From positions 1-46,344 of the forward strand of contig QKCT01000010.1 of assembly GCA_003245625.1 (NCBI GenBank): a DNA stretch of 46,344 nt, read 5' to 3'. The DNA comes from Bacillota bacterium. GTDB lineage: Bacteria; Bacillota_I; Bacilli_A; Izemoplasmatales; Hujiaoplasmataceae. A program made the translations under genes and the position numbers. The notes beneath the pieces are model-generated. The model was not told where the DNA came from, did not search any database, and saw only the letters and a list, made by a program, of their open reading frames with translations. Below, piece by piece: positions 32,517 to 40,778 of this stretch; position 1 is the stretch's first letter; each line of letters begins with the position of its first letter.

Positions 32517-34601
32517 TTATTCAGTTTGTTCTAAAACTTCAGCCTTTTCTTCGGTGCGTTCCATCACTGGCTCAATGTCTTTCGATTCTTCGGCACTCTT
32601 CGGAGTGCTCTTCTTTGTATTATCGCTGTCTTTTTCAACCGTTTGGTTCTCTTTGATCTCAAACAAATCTTTTTTGAATTGTTCTAACGTTTTATTGAGA
32701 CTTTCGTCTTTGTTAAAGATAGATTTGTCGCTATCAAGTTCTTTCGACAGTAGTAGTGTTATGAAAGCTTCGAGCGGGTTGATTTTGGCACCATTCTCTC
32801 CCGAACCCATGGTTACAAGGGTATTCGGAACGATTTGGATCTTACCAGATTCAATGGCTTTTGTATAATTTGCAACGATATCTTGCAATACTTGATATTT
32901 CGGTCCTCCGTATGCCTTCACTTGTTCGCTAATGGCAACTGCTTTACCAATACCCAGTTTTGCTTCGCGATCCGCTTCGGCAATACCTAGCGCTTTGATC
33001 TTTTCTGCTTGATGCAAGGATTTTTGGTATTCCGCACGACCGGCGTTGTCTTGAATTTTGATGTTAATTTCAGATTGAGTCAAATTGCGTTGTTGTTCCG
33101 CTTTTGAGATTGCTTCGTTGAGTTCTCTCTCTTTGATTGCGGCTTTTTCTTGTTGGCTATATGTCTCGATTTGTTCCAAGGCGACTTGACGGTCACGTAA
33201 TTGTGATAAGATGATTTCTATCTTGTTGTCATGTTTGCTGGAAGAAGGAGTACCGATTAGGACTTCTTCCAAATCGATATTGTAGCGTAAGAATTTCTCT
33301 TTCATTTGATCCGCAGCCAAATCTTGGATTTCACTACGTTCTTGAAGTAATTCAATCAACGTTTTCGACTGTCCGATGTTTTTGAAGTAGGCGCTGACCA
33401 TAGGATCCAAAGTTTGATCTACCAACATTTTGATATCTCCGAATCGTTGAATCACATACGGTGCTTTCCGATAGTCGATATGTAGAACGACACTCAGAGG
33501 CAAGGATGGTTCAAACGCATCTTTGGTGATCAAGCTAACTTCTTTCAAGTTGGAATCATAGAGATGATCCCCTTCCTCGTTCGAAATCCACTTCAATATA
33601 ATATTTGTAGTCGGTACCTGAACAATGGTACCAGCATAGGTGTTGAATGCATATTTACCTGGTGACAAGGTTTCTCTCCAAACTCCTCGATATCCTTTGT
33701 CGACCAATTCACCGTGTTTGTAATCGTCACCACTGCTATCAATCCCCTTTTCACCTGTATAGGAAATAACTACACCAGCGAAACCGACCGGAATAATGGT
33801 CTTTGGAATTAATTCGACAGTAGCGAACATTCGGTTAATGAAATAAGTACCTTCACTTAGCACTTGGTATTGACGTCCCCTAAAACCTCCGGCATGCAAG
33901 AATTTCTCGATGTCTTGGAAGTTATTATGATAATTGTCAGAATCGTTTCGATCATCACCGACGGTCATCGCAACGATGTGTTCTTGTGGTAATGATGGTC
34001 CATCATGGACAGTAACGATACCGACTAAGTCATCAACACCCTTGATGATAATCGGATCAAATCCATTACGATCATGGATTTTATCACTCATCTGTTCAAT
34101 TGTCAGTCTTTCGCCACGTTCGAGCGAAAGTGCAAAGATCTTTGTTTTCGTGATAATCACGAATTGTGCAAGATTGAATGCATATGTACCTTCACGGATA
34201 ATGGTTCTTTGAATACCTTTTTGTCCTCCGTTTTTTAAGAAGCCAACAACATTTTGAAAATGATCAGCTTGCTCAATGACTCTACCTAATGTTTGAGTAC
34301 CCGGGAGAGGTTCTCCATCTCGAGCGAAGACATACGCAATTTCACCTTGTGGGATGGTTACCAGCGGAACAATATGAACCTTAAACATAATTGGTGTTAA
34401 GAAATGAATACCACCACGTAATACATAAGGTTGAAAACCAGCTTCTTTATTTAAAGCAATGATTTCGCTTTTTAATGATCCGTTGAATGACCAACGCTTT
34501 TCTACGATACCAAGTTTATCATTCGGTATCACTCTGAATCCTACTAAATACAGTAGGACGGCTAAACCTATAACTCCAATAGCAATATAGAAGAAAACCA
34601 T
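32517..34601 (-). CDS. Large SPFH-domain (flotillin-like) membrane protein with internal repeats
   Basis: A 694-residue protein with one N-terminal membrane helix (residues 3-22), then four copies of a short beta-type motif with a G-x-Y/H-x-x-N-like core (near residues 54-68, 124-143, 237-256 and 303-320). An SPFH/band-7 region follows (about 325-470, including KDAFEPSLPLSVVLHIDYR), then a long charged coiled coil (about 465-560) and a disordered acidic Lys/Glu/Ser tail (630-694). SPFH proteins assemble into ring-like membrane scaffolds and organise microdomains. The repeats before the SPFH domain are unusual for ordinary flotillins. AGAGAGGT precedes the ATG. Monocistronic, with its own promoter and a leader of about 105 nt. 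Confidence 0.82.
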   Translation of the reverse strand: MVFFYIAIGVIGLAVLLYLVGFRVIPNDKLGIVEKRWSFNGSLKSEIIALNKEAGFQPYVLRGGIHFLTPIMFKVHIVPLVTIPQGEIAYVFARDGEPLPGTQTLGRVIEQADHFQNVVGFLKNGGQKGIQRTIIREGTYAFNLAQFVIITKTKIFALSLERGERLTIEQMSDKIHDRNGFDPIIIKGVDDLVGIVTVHDGPSLPQEHIVAMTVGDDRNDSDNYHNNFQDIEKFLHAGGFRGRQYQVLSEGTYFINRMFATVELIPKTIIPVGFAGVVISYTGEKGIDSSGDDYKHGELVDKGYRGVWRETLSPGKYAFNTYAGTIVQVPTTNIILKWISNEEGDHLYDSNLKEVSLITKDAFEPSLPLSVVLHIDYRKAPYVIQRFGDIKMLVDQTLDPMVSAYFKNIGQSKTLIELLQERSEIQDLAADQMKEKFLRYNIDLEEVLIGTPSSSKHDNKIEIILSQLRDRQVALEQIETYSQQEKAAIKERELNEAISKAEQQRNLTQSEINIKIQDNAGRAEYQKSLHQAEKIKALGIAEADREAKLGIGKAVAISEQVKAYGGPKYQVLQDIVANYTKAIESGKIQIVPNTLVTMGSGENGAKINPLEAFITLLLSKELDSDKSIFNKDESLNKTLEQFKKDLFEIKENQTVEKDSDNTKKSTPKSAEESKDIEPVMERTEEKAEVLEQTE

Positions 34602-34672
34602 AATATGTACCTCTCTTTACCTACTTTTTGAAGCCTAGACTTTTCAAATTCTATTTTCTAAGAACAGTTCTC

Positions 34673-34711
34673 GATTGCTCCCTATTTCAATCGATATTTG
34701 GAAGAGCAATC
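34673..34711 (-). promoter_or_regulatory. Hairpin in the leader of the SPFH gene
   Basis: GATTGCTC (34673-34680) and GAGCAATC (34704-34711) are a perfect 8-bp inverted repeat with a 23-nt loop, lying at the 5' end of the predicted transcript. There is no T run, so it is not a terminator. It may stabilise the RNA or bind a regulator. Confidence 0.45.
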
Positions 34712-34717
34712 ACCTAT

Positions 34718-34746
34718 ATTATAAACGAAAAGGAGGAAAAAATCAA
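34718..34746 (-). promoter_or_regulatory. Promoter of the SPFH gene
   Basis: On the minus strand TTGATT (34746-34741) and TATAAT (34723-34718) with a 17-bp spacer. Confidence 0.65.
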
Positions 34747-34941
34747 TATATATCGTACCAATAGAGCCAAATACGACTGAAATTGAACATTTTGAGATGA
34801 TGTTCATGGTGAAAATAAAACATCATAATTATCGCCAGAAATAAGTGAGATTTTATTGTCCAATTCGGAGTAAAAAATGAGAGTTTTGAAAGAATTGTAA
34901 AATCGTCTTTTTTTTATAAAAAAAGAGAAAAAAAGTGAAAA
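34747..34941 (+). other. Non-coding stretch between divergent SPFH and padR genes
   Basis: Part of a gene-free gap of about 400 bp (34602-34998). It is AT-rich and has no ORF with a usable start and ribosome site. It contains an inverted repeat, ATGATGTT (34797-34804) and AACATCAT (34819-34826), with a 14-nt loop and no T tail, and long A/T tracts next to the padR promoter that could act as an UP element. No conserved RNA was recognised. Confidence 0.5.
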
Positions 34942-34978
34942 ATAGTATTGACAAATGATACTATGCGTTGTATAGTAT
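34942..34978 (+). promoter_or_regulatory. Putative PadR operator: three ATAGTAT heptamers
   Basis: ATAGTAT at 34942-34948, its inverse ATACTAT at 34958-34964 and ATAGTAT again at 34972-34978. The first two form a dyad over the -35 box and the third covers the -10 box. This arrangement fits autorepression by the PadR protein encoded 20 bp downstream. Confidence 0.65.
34948..34976 (+). promoter_or_regulatory. Promoter of the padR-HAAS-DUF4097 operon
   Basis: TTGACA (34948-34953, perfect) and TATAGT (34971-34976) with a 17-bp spacer. Confidence 0.85.
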
Positions 34979-34998
34979 TATGTGTAAGGGGGTATAGC

Positions 34999-35301
34999 AT
35001 GGACAGTCAACAAAAAAGAGGTCTTTTGGAATTGTTGGTATTAGCGGCTTTAAAGTTTAATGATTCCTATGGCTATCAAATCAATCAAGATATTAATGAC
35101 GTAATGGAAATTACCGAGTCCACCTTATATCCAATCCTAAGACGATTGGAACAACAAGGTTTACTTGAAACTTATCAAACCATCTATAATTCGCGTGTAC
35201 GCAAGTATTATCGGATTACCGATCAGGGATTAAGAAAACTGAAACAATCAGAAAGCGATTTTCGCGAGATGAAGAAAATCTATGATTATATCTTGCGGTA
35301 G
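34999..35301 (+). CDS. PadR-family transcriptional regulator
   Basis: A 100-residue winged-helix regulator. RGLLELLVLAAL, DSYGYQINQDI and ESTLYPILRRLEQQGLLET are the PadR DNA-binding blocks, followed by the wing RVRKYYRITDQG. The start is set at the ATG at 34999 after AAGGGGGT; an upstream in-frame ATG at 34948 lies on the -35 box and cannot be used. It is a small PadR-s1 type without the long effector domain. It leads an operon with a HAAS/DUF1700 membrane protein and a DUF4097 protein, a pairing often found in Bacillota. Confidence 0.92.
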   Translation: MDSQQKRGLLELLVLAALKFNDSYGYQINQDINDVMEITESTLYPILRRLEQQGLLETYQTIYNSRVRKYYRITDQGLRKLKQSESDFREMKKIYDYILR

Positions 35302-35310
35302 GGGGAAATC

Positions 35311-35859
35311 ATGAAAAGAAAAGAATTTTTAAAGGGTTTAAAAGAAGAACTCAGAAAACGTAGAGATATTGAAGCGGAAGAAGTGTTATTCTATTATGAT
35401 GAATTGATTCAAGACGCTGTAGAAGGCGGCGAAAGCGAAGAAATATTCATTGCGAATTTAGGAAGTACAAGGGATATCGTAAGAAGATTAGAAGATGATA
35501 ATGAGTTCATCGCTACTGTTAAAGAGAAAAACAAGGATGTCGTCTCGGATGTTTTAAGTCTAACAGTAAAAGTGATTGGTTACTTTATTTTCGGAATTGG
35601 GGCTTTTGTTTTTATTGTGACCAGTTTCTCATTATTTGTCAGCGGAATTTCCATTGTGGTGGCAGCGATTATTAGAACTGTTTTTACAGGACCGTTTGAC
35701 ACGTATGGATACTTGGCGATGCTTGGTTTGGGATTGGTTGGTTTAGCAATCACACTATTCTCAGTGGCTTTATTCAAATGGTTTGTAGAACAAGCGAAAC
35801 CGTCATTGTTATCGATATTTAGAAACACAAAAGATTTTATGAATCGGAAGGGGAAATAA
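35311..35859 (+). CDS. HAAS-domain (DUF1700) membrane protein
   Basis: A 182-residue protein with an N-terminal helical domain (KRKEFLKGLKEELRKRRDIEAEEVLFYYDELIQD), the HAAS/DUF1700 signature, and two or three membrane helices (about 85-115 and 130-155). HAAS proteins are partners of PadR regulators and are thought to carry membrane-derived signals. Here the gene lies 9 nt after padR with GGGGGAAATC before the ATG, and DUF4097 follows after 4 nt. Direct contact with the PadR protein is inference. Confidence 0.88.
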   Translation: MKRKEFLKGLKEELRKRRDIEAEEVLFYYDELIQDAVEGGESEEIFIANLGSTRDIVRRLEDDNEFIATVKEKNKDVVSDVLSLTVKVIGYFIFGIGAFVFIVTSFSLFVSGISIVVAAIIRTVFTGPFDTYGYLAMLGLGLVGLAITLFSVALFKWFVEQAKPSLLSIFRNTKDFMNRKGK

Positions 35860-35863
35860 AAAA

Positions 35864-36871
35864 ATGGGAAAATTATTTAAAGTAGCATTAGGGCTATTTA
35901 TGATCGGGATAGGGTTACTGGTCGCATTTAGTGTCCTGAGCGAGAACAATGTCTTTGCTTCGGTAAATGAAGAAGATTTTGTTTATGAAGAATTGATTTA
36001 TGATGCAGATACATTCACAGGATTCGATTTTGAATTCGACAATCGTGATTTTATTGTTCGAGTTAGTACAGATGATAAGATCAAAGTGGTCTATTACAGT
36101 ACTGAGAAAGATCCAGTTATTGTGACAGACAACACTGCTACATTGAAATTATTTAATGAAGTAAAATGGTATAACCAAATATTTTCTGGATTGAATTTCT
36201 TTGTAAATGATGACTATTATGATTTGTATCTATATTTACCTGTGAGTGTTGTATATGACCTAGATTTACTGACTTCAAATGGTAAGATTGATATTATGGG
36301 AATCAGTAATCTTGATGCATTATCGCTCGATACTTCCAATGGTCGAGTCTCATTGGATACTATTGAGGCAACATTCGCTAATTTGGATACATCCAACGGG
36401 GCGATTCAATTGGATCATGTGACTTTAACAGGAAATCTTGACATGAACACATCGAATGGAACTATCACATTGGATAATGTCATAGCTAGTCAAATCGAAG
36501 GAGAAACATCCAATGGAAATATCACAGTTCAAACCACAGATTGTAATTCCTTGGAACTAACCACCTCCAATGGTTGGTTTGATGTCGAGTATTTGACTTG
36601 TGAATCTGTCGACCTAAGAACCTCAAATGGTGGAATTTCTGTCGGGCAATTGATTAGTCAATCTGTTTATTTGGATACTTCAAATGGCAGCATCACGATT
36701 GAAGTAATCGGTGACAAAGATGATTACGAAGTATCGATGTCTACATCGTATGGCGATATGGATTATGATGGAATTGGAGTGACCGAAGAGCATCTTAACG
36801 TCGGAGCTCCATATGAAATTGAGTTGTATACCTCATTTGGTGATATCACAATTGATTTCATAACCCAATAA
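35864..36871 (+). CDS. DUF4097 beta-helix-like envelope protein
   Basis: A 335-residue protein with an N-terminal membrane anchor or signal (about residues 4-25) and an outer-face domain. The second half is a run of turns each marked by T-S-N-G: eight copies of TSNG (followed by KID, RVS, AIQ, TIT, NIT, WFD, GIS and SIT), then TSYGDMD and TSFGDIT. They are spaced about 19-24 residues apart, as in the parallel beta-helix of the DUF4097/adhesin-like family. The module PadR-HAAS-DUF4097 is usually tied to envelope stress (family knowledge). A terminator follows. Confidence 0.9.
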   Translation: MGKLFKVALGLFMIGIGLLVAFSVLSENNVFASVNEEDFVYEELIYDADTFTGFDFEFDNRDFIVRVSTDDKIKVVYYSTEKDPVIVTDNTATLKLFNEVKWYNQIFSGLNFFVNDDYYDLYLYLPVSVVYDLDLLTSNGKIDIMGISNLDALSLDTSNGRVSLDTIEATFANLDTSNGAIQLDHVTLTGNLDMNTSNGTITLDNVIASQIEGETSNGNITVQTTDCNSLELTTSNGWFDVEYLTCESVDLRTSNGGISVGQLISQSVYLDTSNGSITIEVIGDKDDYEVSMSTSYGDMDYDGIGVTEEHLNVGAPYEIELYTSFGDITIDFITQ

Positions 36872-36887
36872 TGAAATGAAATTAGGA

Positions 36888-36919
36888 AACCGCAATTGTC
36901 AGAATTGCGGTTTTTTTCT
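36888..36919 (+). terminator. Terminator of the padR operon
   Basis: AACCGCAATT (36888-36897) pairs with AATTGCGGTT (36903-36912) around GTCAG, followed by T residues. Confidence 0.87.
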
Positions 36920-36975
36920 TCCTTAAGTATCGGCATAAAAAATCATTCTCTTGCATTTGTTTTTTACCGTCATTA

Positions 36976-36984
36976 TGCTATAAT
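36976..36984 (+). promoter_or_regulatory. Extended -10 promoter of the M24 peptidase/recD2 genes
   Basis: TGCTATAAT (TGn plus a perfect hexamer), with a weak TTGTTT at 36957-36962 as possible -35. Confidence 0.6.
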
Positions 36985-37006
36985 ATCTACATTAGAGGTG
37001 ATGATT

Positions 37007-38272
37007 ATGAAACAAAAAGAATTCATCGAACGTAGAAGTACTTTCCTAAAGACCATCAAAGATAGTTCACTTGCATTGCTTGCATCAGGAAAAGCTCCGT
37101 TCAAGTCAAAGGATCAATCCTATTCCTTTACAGTTAACAAAAACTTCTTTTACCTAACCGGTATTGAACGAGAGAATTTTGTGTTGCTTTTGTTAAAATC
37201 AGGTCAAAAGGCATTCGATTATCTTTTTATTGAAGAACCTAGCGATTACGCAACCAAATGGATTGGTAGTCGCATGACAAAAGAAGAGGCAAATCAAATT
37301 TCCGGAATTCCTACAAATCGTATTTTGTATTTGAAAGATTTTGATGCTTTCGTATCCGGTGCTGTTTTACAAGATTCTAGAAGTGCATTAATCACGGTCC
37401 CAAGACATTTGTATTTGGATCTGTTTCGTCAGTATTCCATGCAAAAACCAGATTCATTGGCGCAATTTGATAAAATCATCTCTGCCTATCCAGAACTTCG
37501 TATAAAAGACGCGACTGTCATTTTAGATGAACAAAGAAGAACGAAATCCCAGTCTGAAGTAGATGAACTAAGAAAAGCAATCGCTTATACCGATAAAGGA
37601 ATTCAAGCCATGATGTCTTCGGTAAAACCTGGACTCAATGAGCGTAATTTGGAAGCGTTATTTGAATTTTCAATCAAAATCGCAGGATCTAAGGGGATCT
37701 CTTTTAATACGATTGTAGCCTCTGGAAAGAACGCAACCGTATTGCATTATGAAAATAATGATTGTGATATTGAGGATGGTGCATTGGTCTTAACCGATCT
37801 AGGTGCTCTATCCAATACTTATTGCGCAGACATCACAAGAACCTATCCTGCAAATGGTGTATTCACAGAACGTCAAAAACAATATTACAATATCGTTTTA
37901 AGTGTAAATAAAGCAATCATCGAAGCTATCAAACCAGGAGTGACAGGAAACGAACTGAATGCATTAGCTACCGATCTGTTAGCTCAAGGATTGATTGATT
38001 TGGGTAAAATCAAAGAAAAATCTGAAGTCACACAGTATTATTATCACGGTATTGGTCATTATCTTGGACTCGATGTTCACGATGTAGGAACCTATTCCAA
38101 ACCTTTGGAAGCTGGTGTTATCATTACTGTAGAACCGGGATTATACATTGCGGATGAAGGAATCGGAATCCGCATTGAAGATGACGTATTGGTTACAGAA
38201 ACCGGCAGTGAGAATCTCTCCAAAGCCATCATTAAGGAAATTGACGAAATCGAAGCTTTCATGAAGAAGTGA
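37007..38272 (+). CDS. Xaa-Pro aminopeptidase (M24B)
   Basis: Removes an N-terminal residue preceding proline. The N-terminal domain (residues 1-170) is of the AMP_N type (KNFFYLTGIERENFVLLL). The pita-bread catalytic domain shows the five metal ligands: Asp in LTDLGAL and CADITRTY, His in YYHGIGHYLGLDVHD, and Glu in VEPGLYI and RIEDDVLV. The ATG at 37007 is chosen because GAGGTG lies six bases before it; an ATG at 37001 directly touches that site. 421 residues. recD2 begins 4 nt after the stop. Confidence 0.92.
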   Translation: MKQKEFIERRSTFLKTIKDSSLALLASGKAPFKSKDQSYSFTVNKNFFYLTGIERENFVLLLLKSGQKAFDYLFIEEPSDYATKWIGSRMTKEEANQISGIPTNRILYLKDFDAFVSGAVLQDSRSALITVPRHLYLDLFRQYSMQKPDSLAQFDKIISAYPELRIKDATVILDEQRRTKSQSEVDELRKAIAYTDKGIQAMMSSVKPGLNERNLEALFEFSIKIAGSKGISFNTIVASGKNATVLHYENNDCDIEDGALVLTDLGALSNTYCADITRTYPANGVFTERQKQYYNIVLSVNKAIIEAIKPGVTGNELNALATDLLAQGLIDLGKIKEKSEVTQYYYHGIGHYLGLDVHDVGTYSKPLEAGVIITVEPGLYIADEGIGIRIEDDVLVTETGSENLSKAIIKEIDEIEAFMKK

Positions 38273-38276
38273 TACA

Positions 38277-40502
38277 ATGAGTTATGTCGATGGAAGTATC
38301 AGTCGATATTTGTTCTATAACGAAGAGAATTCTTATTCCGTTATTAAGATCAAAATCGTCGATACGGACGAAATAGAATTGACCCATTATGAACCCACAA
38401 TCATCGTTTGTGGGTTTTTTCCTAAGTTGGATAATTTTACCAATTATCGCTTTCATGGAAGTATCACTCATCATAATAAATATGGGATGCAATACAATGC
38501 CACATCTTTCGAACGGATTGTGGATAATACCTATATGGGTTTAGTCGACTATTTATCCAGTGATCTGTTTAAGGGAATTGGAAAGAAGACGGCAGAACGA
38601 ATTGTTGATAAATTAGGGTTATCTGCATTGGATTTAATTGCCGATGACAAACATGTATTAGATGACATTCCAAGGATTAATCAGGATCTTCGTGACAGCA
38701 TCTACCTACAAATCGTCGAACATCGCGATATGGAACAAACCTTAGTTTGGTTGTATAGCTTTGATATCTCACCAAAAATGGCACTTAAAATATACTCGGT
38801 ATATGGAAATTCTACTATTCAAACAATAAAGGAAAATCCTTATGTATTAATGGATGAAGTCGAAGGTATTGGATTTAGAAGAGCGGATGAAATCGGTTTG
38901 AAAGTGGGATTTGCGTACGATTCCTATTTAAGAATACAAGCTGTTATCTACTATTTAATGAATGAGTTTATGAATAAATACGGTGACACGTATATCGAAA
39001 AAGACCGCCTTGTAGAATACACACTAAAATACTTAAATAACGATCAATTTGAAATCGACCCGGAATTGATTGTGAATCGTTTGAGTGCCTTGATCGAATC
39101 CGGAAGAATCATTCAAAAGGATGATGTTTTAAGTCTTGCCTATTTATATCGAAGTGAACAGTTTATCGCCAAAAAAGTACTTGATTTCGATGATTCAATT
39201 CGCTGGAATCAACAAGATCTCTATGCCTATATCGATGATTTTGAACGCCTCAATGACATTCAATATACAAAAGCCCAAAAACAAGCAATCATTACCGCTT
39301 TGACCAATCAAATGGTGATCATAACGGGTGGTCCAGGTACGGGGAAAACAACGGTCATTAAAGGAATCGTTGATATTTTTGCAATGTTGAACAATCAACG
39401 AAAAGACAGTGACTTAATCGCTTTAGCCGCTCCAACCGGAAAAGCAGCGAAACGATTGTCTTTTGCGACTGATCTCGAAGCGAAAACCATTCATAAATTA
39501 TTGGAATACGATTATGAAGGACATTTTAATATCAATGAAGACAATCCATTGTCCCAAAAACTCATTATTATTGATGAAGTTTCTATGATGGATTGTTTGT
39601 TGGCGAAACGATTGTTTGAATCCGTTCAAGGAAGTGCTCAAATCGTTTTAGTAGGAGATGCGAACCAACTACCATCCGTTGGTCCTGGAGATGTCCTCCA
39701 CGACCTAATTCGTTCCGACTTATTTTCTGTTGTGAAACTCGACATCATCCATCGTCAAGCCGAAAACTCCAATATTATCTCGCTGGCATACGATATTCTG
39801 AATCAAGAAATTGATCGCAGCATTTTTGATCACTATATAGATCGCGATTTTATTCGCGTTAGTGATGGTCTTATTGCCGATAAAATATTATCTGAAGTGA
39901 AACGTTTAATTCATATGGGATACGATTTATGGGAAGATATTCAAGTCTTGATTCCCATCTATAAAGGGCAAGTTGGAATAGACCGAGTCAATGATTTGAT
40001 TCAAGCGAACTTTAACGCAAACAACAAAGAATTCAAAGTCACCTATAAAGACAAAACCTTCTTTTATAACGATAAAGTCATGCAGCTAGTGAATCAACCG
40101 GAAGACAACGTGATGAATGGCGATCAAGGAGTGGTTTCGGGAATTACAGAGAACGATGAATTAATCGTCGATTTCTCCGGGAATTTTGTGAAATATAATC
40201 TCAAAGACCTCGATAATCTCACCTTAGCTTATGCGATTTCAATTCATAAATCTCAGGGCTCGGAATACAAATGTGTGATTTTACCGATGATTCGTGCTTA
40301 TACGATTATGTTAAAAAGAAAACTCTTATACACTGCTGTTACAAGAGCAAAAGAGAAGTTATTATTGATTGGAGATTTTGATGTCTATAAGCGTGGAGTT
40401 CTTGGACAAGACCAGCCGAGAAACACCTTATTGAACGTTTTTTTACAAGAAGAGATCAATCGAAAACCCGATTCTGAACTGCGCATCGAGGATTTTTTGT
40501 AA
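38277..40502 (+). CDS. recD2: RecD2-type 5'-3' DNA helicase
   Basis: A superfamily 1B helicase of 741 residues not linked to RecBC. The N-terminal part has an OB-like start and helix-hairpin-helix motifs (LFKGIGKKTAERIV and VEGIGFRRADEIG). Helicase motifs include Walker A TGGPGTGKTT (near residue 350), the Walker B IIIDEVSMMD (near 428), VLVGDANQLPSVGPGDVL and the C-terminal YAISIHKSQGSEYK and YTAVTRAKEKL. The ribosome site is poor (GAAGTGATA), so translation may rely on coupling to the upstream gene. It precedes alaS, as yrrC does in Bacillus. Confidence 0.94.
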   Translation: MSYVDGSISRYLFYNEENSYSVIKIKIVDTDEIELTHYEPTIIVCGFFPKLDNFTNYRFHGSITHHNKYGMQYNATSFERIVDNTYMGLVDYLSSDLFKGIGKKTAERIVDKLGLSALDLIADDKHVLDDIPRINQDLRDSIYLQIVEHRDMEQTLVWLYSFDISPKMALKIYSVYGNSTIQTIKENPYVLMDEVEGIGFRRADEIGLKVGFAYDSYLRIQAVIYYLMNEFMNKYGDTYIEKDRLVEYTLKYLNNDQFEIDPELIVNRLSALIESGRIIQKDDVLSLAYLYRSEQFIAKKVLDFDDSIRWNQQDLYAYIDDFERLNDIQYTKAQKQAIITALTNQMVIITGGPGTGKTTVIKGIVDIFAMLNNQRKDSDLIALAAPTGKAAKRLSFATDLEAKTIHKLLEYDYEGHFNINEDNPLSQKLIIIDEVSMMDCLLAKRLFESVQGSAQIVLVGDANQLPSVGPGDVLHDLIRSDLFSVVKLDIIHRQAENSNIISLAYDILNQEIDRSIFDHYIDRDFIRVSDGLIADKILSEVKRLIHMGYDLWEDIQVLIPIYKGQVGIDRVNDLIQANFNANNKEFKVTYKDKTFFYNDKVMQLVNQPEDNVMNGDQGVVSGITENDELIVDFSGNFVKYNLKDLDNLTLAYAISIHKSQGSEYKCVILPMIRAYTIMLKRKLLYTAVTRAKEKLLLIGDFDVYKRGVLGQDQPRNTLLNVFLQEEINRKPDSELRIEDFL

Positions 40503-40517
40503 AACGGTTAATTCCAT

Positions 40518-40546
40518 TTGCAAAGTACTATAAAATATTGTATAAT
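40518..40546 (+). promoter_or_regulatory. alaS promoter
   Basis: TTGCAA (40518-40523) and TATAAT (40541-40546) with a 17-bp spacer. Confidence 0.8.
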
Positions 40547-40552
40547 GACAGG

Positions 40553-40762
40553 GTATAAAATCGTGGACGAAGACGAGTAATGATTCGGTTGTTTCGAAGA
40601 GAGTCCGAACTAGGTGGAAACGGATAAACAATGGATTATGAAGCTACTTCCGAGAGGTGTCAAAAACACCCGTGTTCTCGCGTTAAGAGAATGAGTGCTA
40701 GCAGTGCTAGAAGTAAGGTGGTACCACGGTCTTTTCGTCCTTTGATTAGGGCGATTTTTCTT
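40553..40762 (+). ncRNA. T-box riboswitch, alanine specifier, controlling alaS
   Basis: The T-box core AAGGTGGTACCACGG is at 40715-40729, followed by a terminator hairpin (TCGTCC 40735-40740, GGGCGA 40749-40754) with a T run. Stem I has a GAGTAATGA loop segment on its 5' side and an apical AGGTGGAAA. On the 3' side of the specifier loop GAAGCTACTTCC holds GCU (40643-40645), an Ala codon, before the CTTCC stem strand. The terminator stem closely resembles that of the trpS T-box. Confidence 0.93.
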
Positions 40763-40778
40763 TTATTGGGAGGCAAAC

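Noticed and set aside
32488-32868. A 126-codon plus-strand frame rich in Ser/Phe/Leu opposite the SPFH tail
   Set aside because: It begins inside a bidirectional terminator hairpin, and its composition mirrors the Lys/Glu-rich SPFH tail read backwards.
34728-34842. Possible small ORF after AAAAGGAGG in the SPFH-padR gap
   Set aside because: No ATG, GTG or TTG lies at a usable distance in the open frame, and the purine run coincides with the spacer of the leftward SPFH promoter.
34948-34998. Seventeen-codon N-terminal extension of the PadR gene
   Set aside because: Its ATG overlaps the -35 hexamer and would lie upstream of the transcription start; the ATG at 34999 has a proper ribosome site.
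36270-36700. Recurring ACTTCCAATGG-like DNA segments considered as a DNA repeat array
   Set aside because: They encode the TSNG turns of DUF4097 with varied codons and varied spacing, so the repeat is at protein level.
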